NCBI RefSeq assembly: GCF_030362835.1 | Contig: NZ_JAUCGQ010000001.1 | Location: 2,025,461-2,089,460, forward strand | Direction: 5' to 3' | Source: Cellulomonas alba | Lineage (GTDB): Bacteria > Actinomycetota > Actinomycetes > Actinomycetales > Cellulomonadaceae | Length of the DNA: 64,000 nt | Shown: positions 34,901 through 43,376 of the stretch, one piece after another | How the letters are laid out: each line of letters opens with the position of its first letter | How positions within the stretch are numbered: the stretch's first letter is position 1 | Notes under the pieces: model-generated | Told to the model about the DNA's origin: nothing | What the model saw: the letters and a program-made list of their open reading frames with translations, nothing else | Database searches by the model: none | Translations under genes and position numbers: made by a program

Positions 34901-35841
34901 GGCGGGTCGACGGGCGGCGTGTCGACGAGGGCGGCCTGGTCGGCCGGCGTCAGCGTCGGGCGGTAGATCCGCTCGATGCGTGGCAGCAGCGTCGCGACGA
35001 CCTCCTTGACCAGCAGGTCGGGGTCGGGCGAGCGCCAGGGCGGGTCGACGACGCGCCCGGTGGCCGTCAGCGGCGCGTACCCGGTGGGCGGTCCGCCGCG
35101 CGTGAGCCGGTCGACCGCCGCACTCACCGGGTCCGTGGGAGCGGAGACCAGGCCCTGCGGCGACGTGTCGTACCCCGTGCCGTTCCACGGGTCGTCCGCG
35201 GGCAGGCCGACGAGCTCGAGCGGCTTCCAGTCGGCGGCGTCGATCGCGTCCTGCAGCCACACGACCTGCACCTTGGGGTCGGTGGCGTTGAAGAGCTCCA
35301 GGTACTGCGCCCCGGACGTGCGCAGCACGAGCGTGACGCGCCCGGTGGCGGGCGCCGCGACCGCGGTGGCGCCGACGGACTCGAGCAGCCCGCCGCCGAA
35401 GTACGTGCCGCTGAGCCCGACGGCGTGCGACGTGTCGATCGGCTGGCAGTCGACCACGACCGTCGCGGCGACGTCGGGCAGCCAGAAGCCGAGGTGGTCG
35501 GTCACGTCGACCACCGAGACGTCGACCGGCGCCGGCTTGTCCGTGGAGCGGCGGAACCACACCGTGAACGGGCCGAACGGCGTGCCGAGCGTCTTCGACA
35601 CCATCCACCGCAGCTGCACGTCGGAGCCGCGCTTCTCGAGCGCGGCGGCCTGCTGCGCGAGGCCCGCCGCAGGCGTCACGTGCGTCGCGAGCCCGGCGGA
35701 CGGGCCGAGGACGGGCCCGCGCGTGAGCACCGGCTGCTGCGGCAGCGAGACGTGCGAGAGCTGCCCGCGCAGCACCGCGAGCCACGGCACGACGCTGGTG
35801 CGCCCGTGGAACAGGTAGGGCCGGGCGATGCGCGTGGCCAT
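31909..35841 (-). CDS. giant protein 2 of two-gene operon (1310 residues), unknown
   Basis: I do not recognise a family. The product is 1310 residues and starts at an ATG that overlaps the upstream stop (TGATG). There is no signal peptide, no membrane helix and no sorting signal: it begins MATRIARPYLFHGRTSVVPW. Secondary structure looks beta-rich throughout, with Fn3/Ig-like stretches such as APVVRSVIGAGGTVTLSLSS (about 915), a Pro-rich hinge (VPPILPPPPPGVPLG, about 720) and only a few cysteines. The last 130 residues have a charged helix-prone insert followed by strands. Codon bias is even and like the neighbours, so the frame is clearly coding. Partner of the 2254-residue protein. A cell-surface, secreted or particle-associated structural role is a guess. 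Confidence 0.82.
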   Translation of the reverse strand: MATRIARPYLFHGRTSVVPWLAVLRGQLSHVSLPQQPVLTRGPVLGPSAGLATHVTPAAGLAQQAAALEKRGSDVQLRWMVSKTLGTPFGPFTVWFRRSTDKPAPVDVSVVDVTDHLGFWLPDVAATVVVDCQPIDTSHAVGLSGTYFGGGLLESVGATAVAAPATGRVTLVLRTSGAQYLELFNATDPKVQVVWLQDAIDAADWKPLELVGLPADDPWNGTGYDTSPQGLVSAPTDPVSAAVDRLTRGGPPTGYAPLTATGRVVDPPWRSPDPDLLVKEVVATLLPRIERIYRPTLTPADQAALVDTPPVDPPSRGSTTSDLDTSASLSPLALLLLPASADPFLALATGFGTAYPAAAFASRSLAAQGGAVEFLVTAPYPDTPEGTGPVEMAVYLPNPRQHVATAAPAGTTTARSGVLAPTTIDAPWRESVRVQWDRLLPSAAMSLPTSAVVARYDAAPSTAQVLQEERAAGDRRPLVIVPDSPLESSPLFRRASMTDADQEIPLGSGGRHVGYAVAVQDVFGVWSPWSDEPWDGTEPAPPGAHVVSMALTSTFAGSTTCPATLVVEVAVDWDTRTPTSVSIAGVFFPSATSHDPAPSGTDPVSPAPAGAFRRDVVLPFVGDELTGPSDVTIVHLDDTGTTKVDPGTDQGTHARRYRLTIPVATLDFSATPRWGVKLWARSALAVVADAGWQPDPAPVPPAVEHPALAYVASPVPVPPILPPPPPGVPLGSTPDDRNRSHARIHWSVASGAALDATGGCVVWECAETALRTRAGLPVRAPDGTLPGVRLQQLWDAYDAMDATEQRAAFRRLLVLPGTARDADVALPAGTTDIHLFTVTTQTATHVDSDWPTDSPPHLVLQAVAAPRLRRPGAPVVRSVIGAGGTVTLSLSSDSDVPVASFVLYRTRSPEAAMRVETMGPSFASVAATGPGSTPDPASGLDLYTASWSGAFDPSWDDWSVRAVAVPVDTVPVEAVRGLPSRASDVVTVRLRPTTPPDLAPLGTDVWGGGHDGVLVTTSTSAPARPLPDGVFRVSATVSAAQPTGDPVDVAPTELGSVVAGAVTVAGGPPAGASSGVLVRVGTRSGGRLPLAVWFTRPVAADPVDVTVRLMDPLGGQTTQSVTVPGWVAAAPPTLTILGVTKLVGRVVVRLASDAPVDASRPVTMTVVVTSKPLIGPLPLPVDRGLHLGAHAADLAGAAHGDVSEAVREAVRGRTPARPAAGEAKLAPDLGEILGERGAGLGLPRRTTFTIRLDQVPTVAFPSTAPIQVVRVGHVKPPEYDVVVRIATPFGFSVTLDASDGGHAQASQTVS

Positions 35842-38800
35842 CAGTCCTCCATCTCCCACGGCGCGCGGACGAGCGGCACGCGGGCGGCGGTCGCGGTCGA
35901 GCCGGCCGTGCCGGACAGCGGGTCGGCGGCGCGCACGAGGTCGAGCACGAGCTCGGTGCCGCGCGCGGACGGTCCGAGCAGCACGACCGCGCGCGTGTCG
36001 CCGGGGGCGCGCACGAGCCGGGTGACGGGTGCGCGCGGCAGGTCGCCGGCGCCTGGGGTGGACGTCGACACCTGCAGCGCGAGCCAGTCGGTGTCCTCCG
36101 CGACCCACCAGCCCTGCGTCGGGTCGTCGACCACGAGACCGGTGACGAACGTCGGCACCGGCCGCGCGCGCCAGAACGTCTCGCCGCCCTCGATCACGAC
36201 GGCCACCGGCTGCGGCACCGCGTCGGGCGACCACAGGACCGTGACCGACGGGTAGCGCGGCACCTGCGGCACCGGCAGCCCAGCGGCCTGGAACGCCGCG
36301 TCGAGCTGGTCGCCCGTCGGCCGCGCGGTGAGCGTCGCGAGGCCGGCCGGCGTCGGCACGAGCGACGCCCGGACGGGTGCCGCGATCACGAGCGCAGCCA
36401 GGTCGGCGACCGCCGTGAACCGCGACGTCGTGAACGGCACGCGGTACAGCCGGGTGCCGGTCGCGTCGTCGGGCGCACCCTTCGGCACGGCGTACACGTC
36501 GAGCAGGTAGTCCGTGAGCGGCTCGAGCGCGTAGTCGAGCGTGATCACCGAGTGGTGCGTCGTCGAGCCCGAGCCGTCGACGCACGGCAGCTCGTCGAGC
36601 AGCGCGGTGACCGTCTGCTGCCACGGCGTCATGACCTGCAGGCCCGGGTCGGCGGCCTGCAGGACGCCCCCGAGACCGACGGGCACCGTGACGAACTGGC
36701 CCGGTGCGCCGCCGCCCGGCGGGCTCGGGTGCCGCCCGGAGGCGGCGCGCACGACGATCCGGATCTCGAGCCCGTACGCGTCGAACAGGTCCGACACCTT
36801 CTGCGTCGCGAGCGCCACCTGGAGCGGCTCACCGAGCAGGAACCCCGTCTCGCCCACGTCGGGCGCGGTCGACAGGAGCCACGGGTCGAGGCGCTGCGGT
36901 GCGTCGGCCTGCCCGTCCGCGACGAACTGGAACTCCTGGGGGTCGCCCGCGGCGTAGGCCTCGGGCTCGGCGGCGGACGGCTGGTCGTCCTGCTGCTTGC
37001 TCTGCGCCTCCCACTCGACGTGCACGGTGTAGGTCTGGCCCGGGACGAGCAGGGCGTGGTCGTCCGGGTCCTGCTCGACGGCGTTCGTGACGCTGCTCTT
37101 GTCGCTGTCGACGGTCTGGGTGTCCCAGTCCTGGCGGTCGACCTCCGCGGTGGTGGTCGCGCCGAACGCGACGAGCCAGAACGCCATCCCGGTGAACGCC
37201 GTGAGCTTCCGGTCCCAGCCGATCTCGACGTCGACCGTCCCGTGCGGCACCTTCGGCGACAGCACGGCGTACGCGTAGGCGCCGGACCCGCCGACGACGC
37301 GCGCGCCGACCTGCGCGGCGCGCAGCACCGGGTCGAGCCACGGGCCGGACGCGTCGACCCAGCTCGGCGGCACGCTGTGCGACGCGGAGAGCAGGTCGGC
37401 GCCCGTGGCCCGGTACTCGTCGAGCAGCGCGCCGCTCGCGTCGCGGAAGTGCACCACGAGCCCGCGCTCGAGAGCCTTGCGCGGCACGAGCACGAGGGCG
37501 TCGAGCGACGCGAAGCCGCCTGACGCGTGCAGGACCACGGCATCGCCCAGGTCCGACGGCGCGAACCCCTGCGCGTCCCAGACCTTCTTCACGACGTCCC
37601 GCTGCGGCGGCAGGGCGTGCGGCGCGGGTTCGGGCTCGTCGCCGACGGGCGAGCGCAGGATCGCGCCCCGGCACGACGGCGCGCCGGCCGTGGCGCCCCC
37701 GACGGTCGCGAGCGCCCACGCGGCGGGCAGGTCCTGCAGCGACGTGCCGGCAGCGAGCAGGTCGACGACGTCCTGCGACGAGGCGCCCGCGATCGGGAGC
37801 GACCCGAACGACGCGCCCGCGCCGGACACGCTGGACGCCGCGCTGAGCGCCATCAGCCGGGTCTGCCCCCGCTCGCGGCCGCACCGCACGAGGTCGCCGA
37901 CGACCAGCGCCGGGCTGGTGCCCTGCAGCAGGTCGGCGAGCGCGTCCCCGGTCCGCCAGGGCTCGGACACGTGCGCGCGCAGGTCGGCCGGCACCGACCG
38001 CTGCGTCCCGGGCTCGTCGGGCCACGGCACGCCGACGAGGTCCCAGCCGGCGGCGGACGGCCCGGTGGCCTGGTCGTCGAAGGTCCACAGGACCGGCGCG
38101 GCGTCCGCGACCGGGGTGCAGACCGTGCCCCACGTCTCGGTCACCGTCGTCGTGAGCGACTGCCCGAGCGTCACGGCGCGCGGGGTCGCGGTGGGGATCC
38201 ACGAGAGCAGCGCGAGGGACGCGCCGTGGCTCGGGTCGGGCGAGGCCGAGGCCCACCACGTGGCGGGCGTCTTGCCGTCCGGCGCCGCGGGCTGCAGCGC
38301 GCCGCTGAGCTGGACGCTCGTCAGCCGGTACCGCCACCACGTGTCGCCGTGCTTGACCCACGGGTTCGCGGGCGCACCGCTGCTGCCGTTCGCGACGCCG
38401 CCGAGCACGATGTCGCCGCCCTTGACCAGAGGTGGCGTCTCGAAGCCGATCACCGGGATGGCGTCGAGCGGGACGCTGGGCAGGTCGCCGGCCGCGCCGA
38501 CCTCGACCGCGGTGCCGATGACGCCGTCGACGGACCGGTCGATGGCGCTGCCGAGCACGAGCGCAGGCGACCGCGACACCAGGTTCACGCCCTTGACGAG
38601 CGGCGGCGGCACGGGCGCGGGCACGTCCGGGTCGCCGATGGTCAGCGAGACGCAGCCCTTGACGCTGAAGAAGAAGAAGTCGACCTCGCCGCAGACCTCG
38701 CCGTGCACGTAGACGACGTCCTGCGGCGCGCCGTGCGCGTCGAGCATCGTCCCGACGACCACGGTGAGCGACGCGCTCACCGAGATGCCGATGATCCACA

Positions 38801-41800
38801 GCCGCAGCTCGCCCTTGACGTGGATGAACCCCGCGATGCCCGGGGGCGAGAACGACACGAGCGCGTCGAAGCCGGCGTCGACCTCGAGGTACAGGCCGAC
38901 GGCCTTGCTCCCCATCAGGACGACCTGCATGTGGAACCCGACGGCGATGACCAGGCCGTTCGCGACGATCGGCAGCGTCGGGATGTGCACCGTGCTGCCG
39001 TCGCCGTGGACCATCAGGTACCCGGTGCCGGTGAAGACGTCGAGCACGCTGACGGTGACGGGGACGTCGTAGGTGCCGAGGTCGACGAGCCACTCGTCGA
39101 CGTGGTTCGTGTCGAAGAACGCCGTGACGGGGACGTGCACCTTGACCAGGGACTTCACGGTGTAGTCGGCGACGAGCCCGAGCGTGATCGTGCCCGCGCC
39201 GATGTTGATGTCGAGCACCGCGACGAACGTGGCCTCGGCGTTGGCGTCGGACAGCACGGGCGGCGGCGAGATGACGTCGGCCTTCATCGCGAACAGCAGC
39301 CGCGGGCCGGGGACCTCGACGAGCACCATGCCCTTGAGGTGCACGATGAAGCCGCCCTCGGCGGTGCCGAGCAGGATCCCGCCCGCGACGGCGTACGCGC
39401 CGGCCTGGAACCGCCACCCGTCCGGCTTCATGATCGAGCCGTTCGGGTCCGTGAGCTGCGCCTTCATCCACGCCAGCGCGGGTACCTGCTCGCTCGCGTA
39501 CGGGGTCTCGTTGCGGGCGTAGTTGACGGCGACGCCGCCGAGGAAGCCCATGATCCCGAGGCCCGAGCTGCCGAGCGGGATGGCGACGGGGAACTGGACC
39601 TCGGCGCCGACGAGAACGCCGGTGACGCCGCCCTCCTGGTGCACGGCGAGCTGGGCGGCGACGCGCAGGTTCAGCGAGTCCATCGTCAGGTCGAACGAGC
39701 CGGAGAAGCCGCCCGGGTCGATCGACACCCTGCCGCCGCCGTGCAGGACGTCGGGGATCGTCACGTGCGCGCCGAGCGCGGTCAGCTGCGGCACGTCGGG
39801 CTGGTCGAGCCGGACGCGGACGCGCGCGGTGTCGACGGTGACGATGCCGAGGTCGACGCCGAGGCCGACCTCGACCTCGAGGTAGGTCGGGTTGTCCTTG
39901 CTGATCTTGCCGCCGAGCACGCGCAGGATGTCCTTGAGCGCGTTGGGCCCGATGAGCGAGCCGGTCGGGATGTCGAGCGAGTACCCCTGGCTGGGGTCGA
40001 ACACGGGCAGCGGCACGTACTGGACGGTCCCGTCGGGCTGCGGGTCGGAGCGCCAGGACGAGCGGATGCCGACCGCCTTGTACCGCGCGGTGAGCGGCTT
40101 GGCGGGGTCCACCTTGAGCAGCGGCGAGACGTCGAAGGTGAACGACGTCTCGACGTCGATGAGGATGCTGATGGACGTCGCCCGCGGCCCGTCCCCGGTG
40201 GACGGGTCGACGAGCCCGCTCGTCACGACGAGCTGCCCGCCGTGCAGCGTGAGCTTCATCGTCTTGATGACGCCGGTCGCCCCGAGCGCGACGACGCCGC
40301 CCGTCGCGAGCGCCATCGGCACGAGCTCGCCGGCCGTCGGGCTCGCGGGCGTCGCGGTCGCGAGCAGCGGGGACAGCACCGCGAGCGCGCCGAGGATGTT
40401 GAGGCCCGTCGCCGTCCCGTCGCCCGTCTTCTGCAGCAGGCCGTCCTTGTCGGCGTCGATCGCCTTGAACTGCGCGTCGACCTCCCACGACGAGCGGTCC
40501 TCGGCGATCCGCAGCCGCAGCAGGAACTGGCAGATGCCGTCGCTCGGGTTGTCGCGCGGCGGGATCGTCGCGCCGGGGTCGGACGCCGACAGGCGCTGCT
40601 CGGCGGCCGTCTGGATGTCGAACTCGCCGTAGATCTCGGCGCGTACGAAGGTCGACCGGACGAGCTCGACCGTGACGCCGATCTTGCGGAAGCAGTCCGG
40701 CGTGGGCGGTGGGGTCGGCCGCGGGTCGGTGTGCTGCGGGTCCGGGGGGTTCGCGGAGCGGGTCAGCGTGCCCGTCACCGTGACGGTCTCGTTCAGGTGC
40801 GCGGTCGCGCGCGCGTGCCACCAGCCGGGCGACTGCTGCGCGGCCTGGCCCGACGCGCCCTCGGCGTCCGTCTGGCCGTGGCCGGGGACCGCGGTCGGCG
40901 CGGCGAAGCCCAGCTCCGGGTAGGCGGTCGACGTGAGGATCGCGATCAGGGCGTCTCGCCGACGCTCGGACAGGTGGAGGTTGTACTCCTGCTTGGTCGT
41001 GTTGCCGGGGAGCTCGGCGGACGCCCAGCCCTCGACGGAGAACACCGTGGACTTGGGCAGCGCCGCGAGGCGCTGCAGCCCCTCGGCGGACAGCAGGGGT
41101 GGCGCGGACCCCTTGTCGTGCCGGCTCGCCCACTGGCTCGACGTGGTGCTGTCGGGGTTGTCGGTCCAGCGCGTCGACGGGCCGGAGGTCAGCTCCTGCG
41201 GCGACGGGTGGTCGAACTCGAAGTAGGCGTCGACGGTCGTCGTCTCGGCCGTGGTGCGCGTGACGGTCGCGGTCACGTGCACGGGCGTGCCCGCGGTGAC
41301 CGGGATGTCGGCCGTCGCCCCGGTGACGGGCGTCGTCTGCCCGTCCCACGTCCAGGCCACCGTGCCGCCGGGGTCGGGCGACAGGCTGACGGTGACGGCC
41401 GTGGCGGTCGACGGCGCGGTGAGCAGCACGTACCCCGTGGACGACGTCGTCGCCGGGGTCACCGGTTGGCTCGTGCCGTCCGTGATCGCGGCGGCGCTGC
41501 GGCGCGACACCGTGAGCGTGCGCGTCGTGGTGTGCGAGCCCGCGTCGGTGCAGCTCGCGGAGATGCTGACGCTCCCCGAGGCCGGCACCGTCACGGGCGC
41601 GCGGTCGGAGGCCGTCACGGTCCCGTCGACGGTCAGGCTGAACGACAGCGGCGCGACCCCGCCGCCGCCGTCGGCGTACAGCGTCACGTGCTCGGGGAGA
41701 TCCACGTCGCCGATCGGGTCCGTGTCGCTGACGCCGATCCACTCGCCCGCGGCGGTCTGGAACCGCAGCCGCAGGTTCGGCGCGGACCCCCGGTTGACGA

Positions 41801-42605
41801 CCTCGGCGTTGAACACGCCCGTGACGCCGGCGAAGCGCCCGAAGCCGATCCACAGGTCGCGCACGCCGGCGCTCACCGCGAGGCCGGAGAGGCCGTTCGG
41901 CGAGACGAACAGCCGGATCTCGGGCAGGTAGAGCCCCTGCCACTCGTCGGGCATCGTGCGCGCGCCGTCGGGGACACCGGTCGGTCCGGCCGTGCCGGAG
42001 AGGTCCAGCACCGCGGCGCGGAACGCGAAGCCGACGACGTCGTCGGGTCCGACGAGCGCGTACGGCGGGTCCATCCGGACGAGGTTGAGCACCGGGTCGT
42101 CGTCGACCGCGCCGCTCGCGTCGAGCAGGTCGACCTTGAGGCCGCCGTCGGCCGGCCGCAGCAGCCGGACCTTGAGCGACGGGAGCAGGAACTTCACCGT
42201 CGCGTGGGCCGGGTCGGCGCGGAGCTGGCCCTGCCCGTCGAGCGCCGCGCCGCGCAGGAACGGCAGCCGGAGCGACGACGACGGCACCGTGAGGACGACG
42301 CGCACCGGCCCGTCGGGGTCGCCTCCGGAGTCGAGGTGCAGCCCGAGCTCGACGCCGAGGCCACCCGAGAGCTCCAGGACGCCGTCGTTCCCGGCGCCGG
42401 ACCCGATCCCGTGCGTGAACGCGCCCGTGGACATGTCGAGGTCCATCGGCTTGTCGCCGCCGAGCGTGTTCGACCAGATCTTCCAGTCGCCGTCGCTCTC
42501 GGTGCGCTGCGACTCGGTGGTACCCGGGACCGACGAGAGCAGCGGCTCCAGCGCGCCGAGCGCACCCTGCGACCCGCCCGGGATCGAGTCCCACAGCCCT
42601 GCCAT
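35841..42605 (-). CDS. giant protein 1 of two-gene operon (2254 residues) with OmpA-like segment
   Basis: A 2254-residue protein without signal peptide or obvious membrane helices. Layout: N-terminal beta-rich region (1-300); Ig/PKD-like strands (about 300-480); an OmpA/MotB-like segment (about 510-600) with FSVEGWASAEL, NLHLSERRRDALIAIL and GHGQTDAEG; a long core (about 640-1330) of alternating amphipathic strands (GFIVHLKGMVLVEVPGPRLL, GSKAVGLYLEVDAGFDALVS); and a C-terminal part (about 1360-2254) rich in Ig-like strands. The core recalls, from memory only, the layout of large DUF6603-type proteins; this is not verified. The ATG at 42605 follows GGGGGG. Stop overlaps the next gene's start. 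Function unknown; probably a scaffold or surface/particle protein. Confidence 0.82.
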   Translation of the reverse strand: MAGLWDSIPGGSQGALGALEPLLSSVPGTTESQRTESDGDWKIWSNTLGGDKPMDLDMSTGAFTHGIGSGAGNDGVLELSGGLGVELGLHLDSGGDPDGPVRVVLTVPSSSLRLPFLRGAALDGQGQLRADPAHATVKFLLPSLKVRLLRPADGGLKVDLLDASGAVDDDPVLNLVRMDPPYALVGPDDVVGFAFRAAVLDLSGTAGPTGVPDGARTMPDEWQGLYLPEIRLFVSPNGLSGLAVSAGVRDLWIGFGRFAGVTGVFNAEVVNRGSAPNLRLRFQTAAGEWIGVSDTDPIGDVDLPEHVTLYADGGGGVAPLSFSLTVDGTVTASDRAPVTVPASGSVSISASCTDAGSHTTTRTLTVSRRSAAAITDGTSQPVTPATTSSTGYVLLTAPSTATAVTVSLSPDPGGTVAWTWDGQTTPVTGATADIPVTAGTPVHVTATVTRTTAETTTVDAYFEFDHPSPQELTSGPSTRWTDNPDSTTSSQWASRHDKGSAPPLLSAEGLQRLAALPKSTVFSVEGWASAELPGNTTKQEYNLHLSERRRDALIAILTSTAYPELGFAAPTAVPGHGQTDAEGASGQAAQQSPGWWHARATAHLNETVTVTGTLTRSANPPDPQHTDPRPTPPPTPDCFRKIGVTVELVRSTFVRAEIYGEFDIQTAAEQRLSASDPGATIPPRDNPSDGICQFLLRLRIAEDRSSWEVDAQFKAIDADKDGLLQKTGDGTATGLNILGALAVLSPLLATATPASPTAGELVPMALATGGVVALGATGVIKTMKLTLHGGQLVVTSGLVDPSTGDGPRATSISILIDVETSFTFDVSPLLKVDPAKPLTARYKAVGIRSSWRSDPQPDGTVQYVPLPVFDPSQGYSLDIPTGSLIGPNALKDILRVLGGKISKDNPTYLEVEVGLGVDLGIVTVDTARVRVRLDQPDVPQLTALGAHVTIPDVLHGGGRVSIDPGGFSGSFDLTMDSLNLRVAAQLAVHQEGGVTGVLVGAEVQFPVAIPLGSSGLGIMGFLGGVAVNYARNETPYASEQVPALAWMKAQLTDPNGSIMKPDGWRFQAGAYAVAGGILLGTAEGGFIVHLKGMVLVEVPGPRLLFAMKADVISPPPVLSDANAEATFVAVLDINIGAGTITLGLVADYTVKSLVKVHVPVTAFFDTNHVDEWLVDLGTYDVPVTVSVLDVFTGTGYLMVHGDGSTVHIPTLPIVANGLVIAVGFHMQVVLMGSKAVGLYLEVDAGFDALVSFSPPGIAGFIHVKGELRLWIIGISVSASLTVVVGTMLDAHGAPQDVVYVHGEVCGEVDFFFFSVKGCVSLTIGDPDVPAPVPPPLVKGVNLVSRSPALVLGSAIDRSVDGVIGTAVEVGAAGDLPSVPLDAIPVIGFETPPLVKGGDIVLGGVANGSSGAPANPWVKHGDTWWRYRLTSVQLSGALQPAAPDGKTPATWWASASPDPSHGASLALLSWIPTATPRAVTLGQSLTTTVTETWGTVCTPVADAAPVLWTFDDQATGPSAAGWDLVGVPWPDEPGTQRSVPADLRAHVSEPWRTGDALADLLQGTSPALVVGDLVRCGRERGQTRLMALSAASSVSGAGASFGSLPIAGASSQDVVDLLAAGTSLQDLPAAWALATVGGATAGAPSCRGAILRSPVGDEPEPAPHALPPQRDVVKKVWDAQGFAPSDLGDAVVLHASGGFASLDALVLVPRKALERGLVVHFRDASGALLDEYRATGADLLSASHSVPPSWVDASGPWLDPVLRAAQVGARVVGGSGAYAYAVLSPKVPHGTVDVEIGWDRKLTAFTGMAFWLVAFGATTTAEVDRQDWDTQTVDSDKSSVTNAVEQDPDDHALLVPGQTYTVHVEWEAQSKQQDDQPSAAEPEAYAAGDPQEFQFVADGQADAPQRLDPWLLSTAPDVGETGFLLGEPLQVALATQKVSDLFDAYGLEIRIVVRAASGRHPSPPGGGAPGQFVTVPVGLGGVLQAADPGLQVMTPWQQTVTALLDELPCVDGSGSTTHHSVITLDYALEPLTDYLLDVYAVPKGAPDDATGTRLYRVPFTTSRFTAVADLAALVIAAPVRASLVPTPAGLATLTARPTGDQLDAAFQAAGLPVPQVPRYPSVTVLWSPDAVPQPVAVVIEGGETFWRARPVPTFVTGLVVDDPTQGWWVAEDTDWLALQVSTSTPGAGDLPRAPVTRLVRAPGDTRAVVLLGPSARGTELVLDLVRAADPLSGTAGSTATAARVPLVRAPWEMED

Positions 42606-42665
42606 CGCTGCCCCCCGCGTCGCCGCCACCCTCGGAGCGTCTTCACCCGGACGAGGGACAAACCA

Positions 42666-42695
42666 GGCATAGACGCCCAGACCGGACGCCGTCAA
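42666..42695 (-). promoter_or_regulatory. promoter of the giant operon (TTGACG-N18-TATGCC)
   Basis: On the minus strand, TTGACG (42690-42695) is a 5/6 match to -35, followed after 18 bases by a TATGCC -10-like box (42666-42671). This predicts a leader of about 54 bases that contains an inverted repeat, CCCTCG (42652-42657) with CGAGGG (42629-42634). Confidence 0.45.
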
Positions 42696-42790
42696 GGGCG
42701 CGAGCGCCCGCGTCGCCGCCACCGCCCGAGATGCGCCGACGCGCGGCCCGCGCGAGGGTCGAGACGAGACCCGATCGGAAGGAGCACCCC

Positions 42791-43156
42791 ATGGCTGTGA
42801 CCGCGTTCCAGGACCTGCCGCTCGCCGACCGCGACCGCGAGTGGGACGGTGCCGCCGCCGAGAAGCGCGTCCGCGCGTGGGCCAAGGCGCAGGACGAGCC
42901 GAACGAGAAGTACCGCGACGCGCACGTCTGGTACGACGCCGACGCGAAGGACAACTTCACCGCGTACAAGCTGCTGATCGCCGACGTCGTCGGCGGCCGG
43001 CTCGAGGCCGTTCCTCGTGGGGTGTTCGCCGCGGCCGCCGTGATGCAGGGCTCGCGCGGCGGCGTCGACCTGCCGGACAAGGACCGCGACCGCGTCCGCA
43101 GCCACCTCGCCAAGTACTACGCGAAGCTCGACGAGACGCCGCCCTGGGAGTCCTGA
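42791..43156 (+). CDS. small phage-type protein (prohead-protease-associated-like domain)
   Basis: A 121-residue soluble protein. The stretch YKLLIADVVGGRLEAVPRGV, FAAAAVMQGSRGGVDLP and RVRSHLAKYYAKLDETPPW resembles, by memory, a domain found at the ends of phage prohead-protease and related capsid-module proteins and as stand-alone chromosomal genes. The HLAKYY plus DETPPW ending is the most telling part. The function of the stand-alone form is unknown. It has an excellent ribosome site (GGAAGGAG) before the ATG at 42791 and is transcribed away from the giant operon, sharing its intergenic region. Confidence 0.75.
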   Translation: MAVTAFQDLPLADRDREWDGAAAEKRVRAWAKAQDEPNEKYRDAHVWYDADAKDNFTAYKLLIADVVGGRLEAVPRGVFAAAAVMQGSRGGVDLPDKDRDRVRSHLAKYYAKLDETPPWES

Positions 43157-43188
43157 GCCGCCACGCGGACCGCGCGCCGGCGACCTCT

Positions 43189-43252
43189 GACCACGAACGA
43201 CGCCTCGACCACGTGACTGCGCACTCACGGACTCGCGGCGTTGTTCGTGGTC
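43189..43252 (+). terminator. large inverted repeat, probable terminator of the phage-type gene
   Basis: Arms of 16 bases (43189-43204 and 43237-43252) match with one mismatch: GACCACGAAC and GTTCGTGGTC, extended by ACGCC and GGCGT. The spacer is 32 bases. It lies 32 bases after the stop of the 121-residue gene. Confidence 0.5.
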
Positions 43253-43313
43253 GGTGCCGGTGGTCGCCGGTGGTCGCCCGGCGTCTCGCGGCACGGGCAG
43301 CGGCATCCCGCGA

Positions 43314-43361
43314 TTCGGGAACCCGAAACCGGCCCGATGTCGCGTTCGTCCCGTTCGGGTT
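43314..43361. promoter_or_regulatory. repeated TTCGGG/CCCGAA elements upstream of VIT1/CCC1 gene
   Basis: TTCGGGAACCCGAA (43314-43327) and TTCGGGTT (43354-43361) flank the expected promoter, with the last copy 15 bases before the GTG. This spacing suits a repressor operator. Which metal sensor binds is unknown; it does not resemble a DtxR/IdeR box. Confidence 0.4.
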
Positions 43362-43376
43362 TGCCAGCATGGACGC

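Noticed and set aside
32812..36255. 1147-codon plus-strand frame antisense to the second giant gene
   Set aside because: Same reason; no ribosome site or domain.
37527..42790. 1757-codon plus-strand frame antisense to the giant gene
   Set aside because: Composition is that of a shadow frame (Arg/Asp/Val/His-rich). The minus frame has normal protein composition, start and ribosome site.
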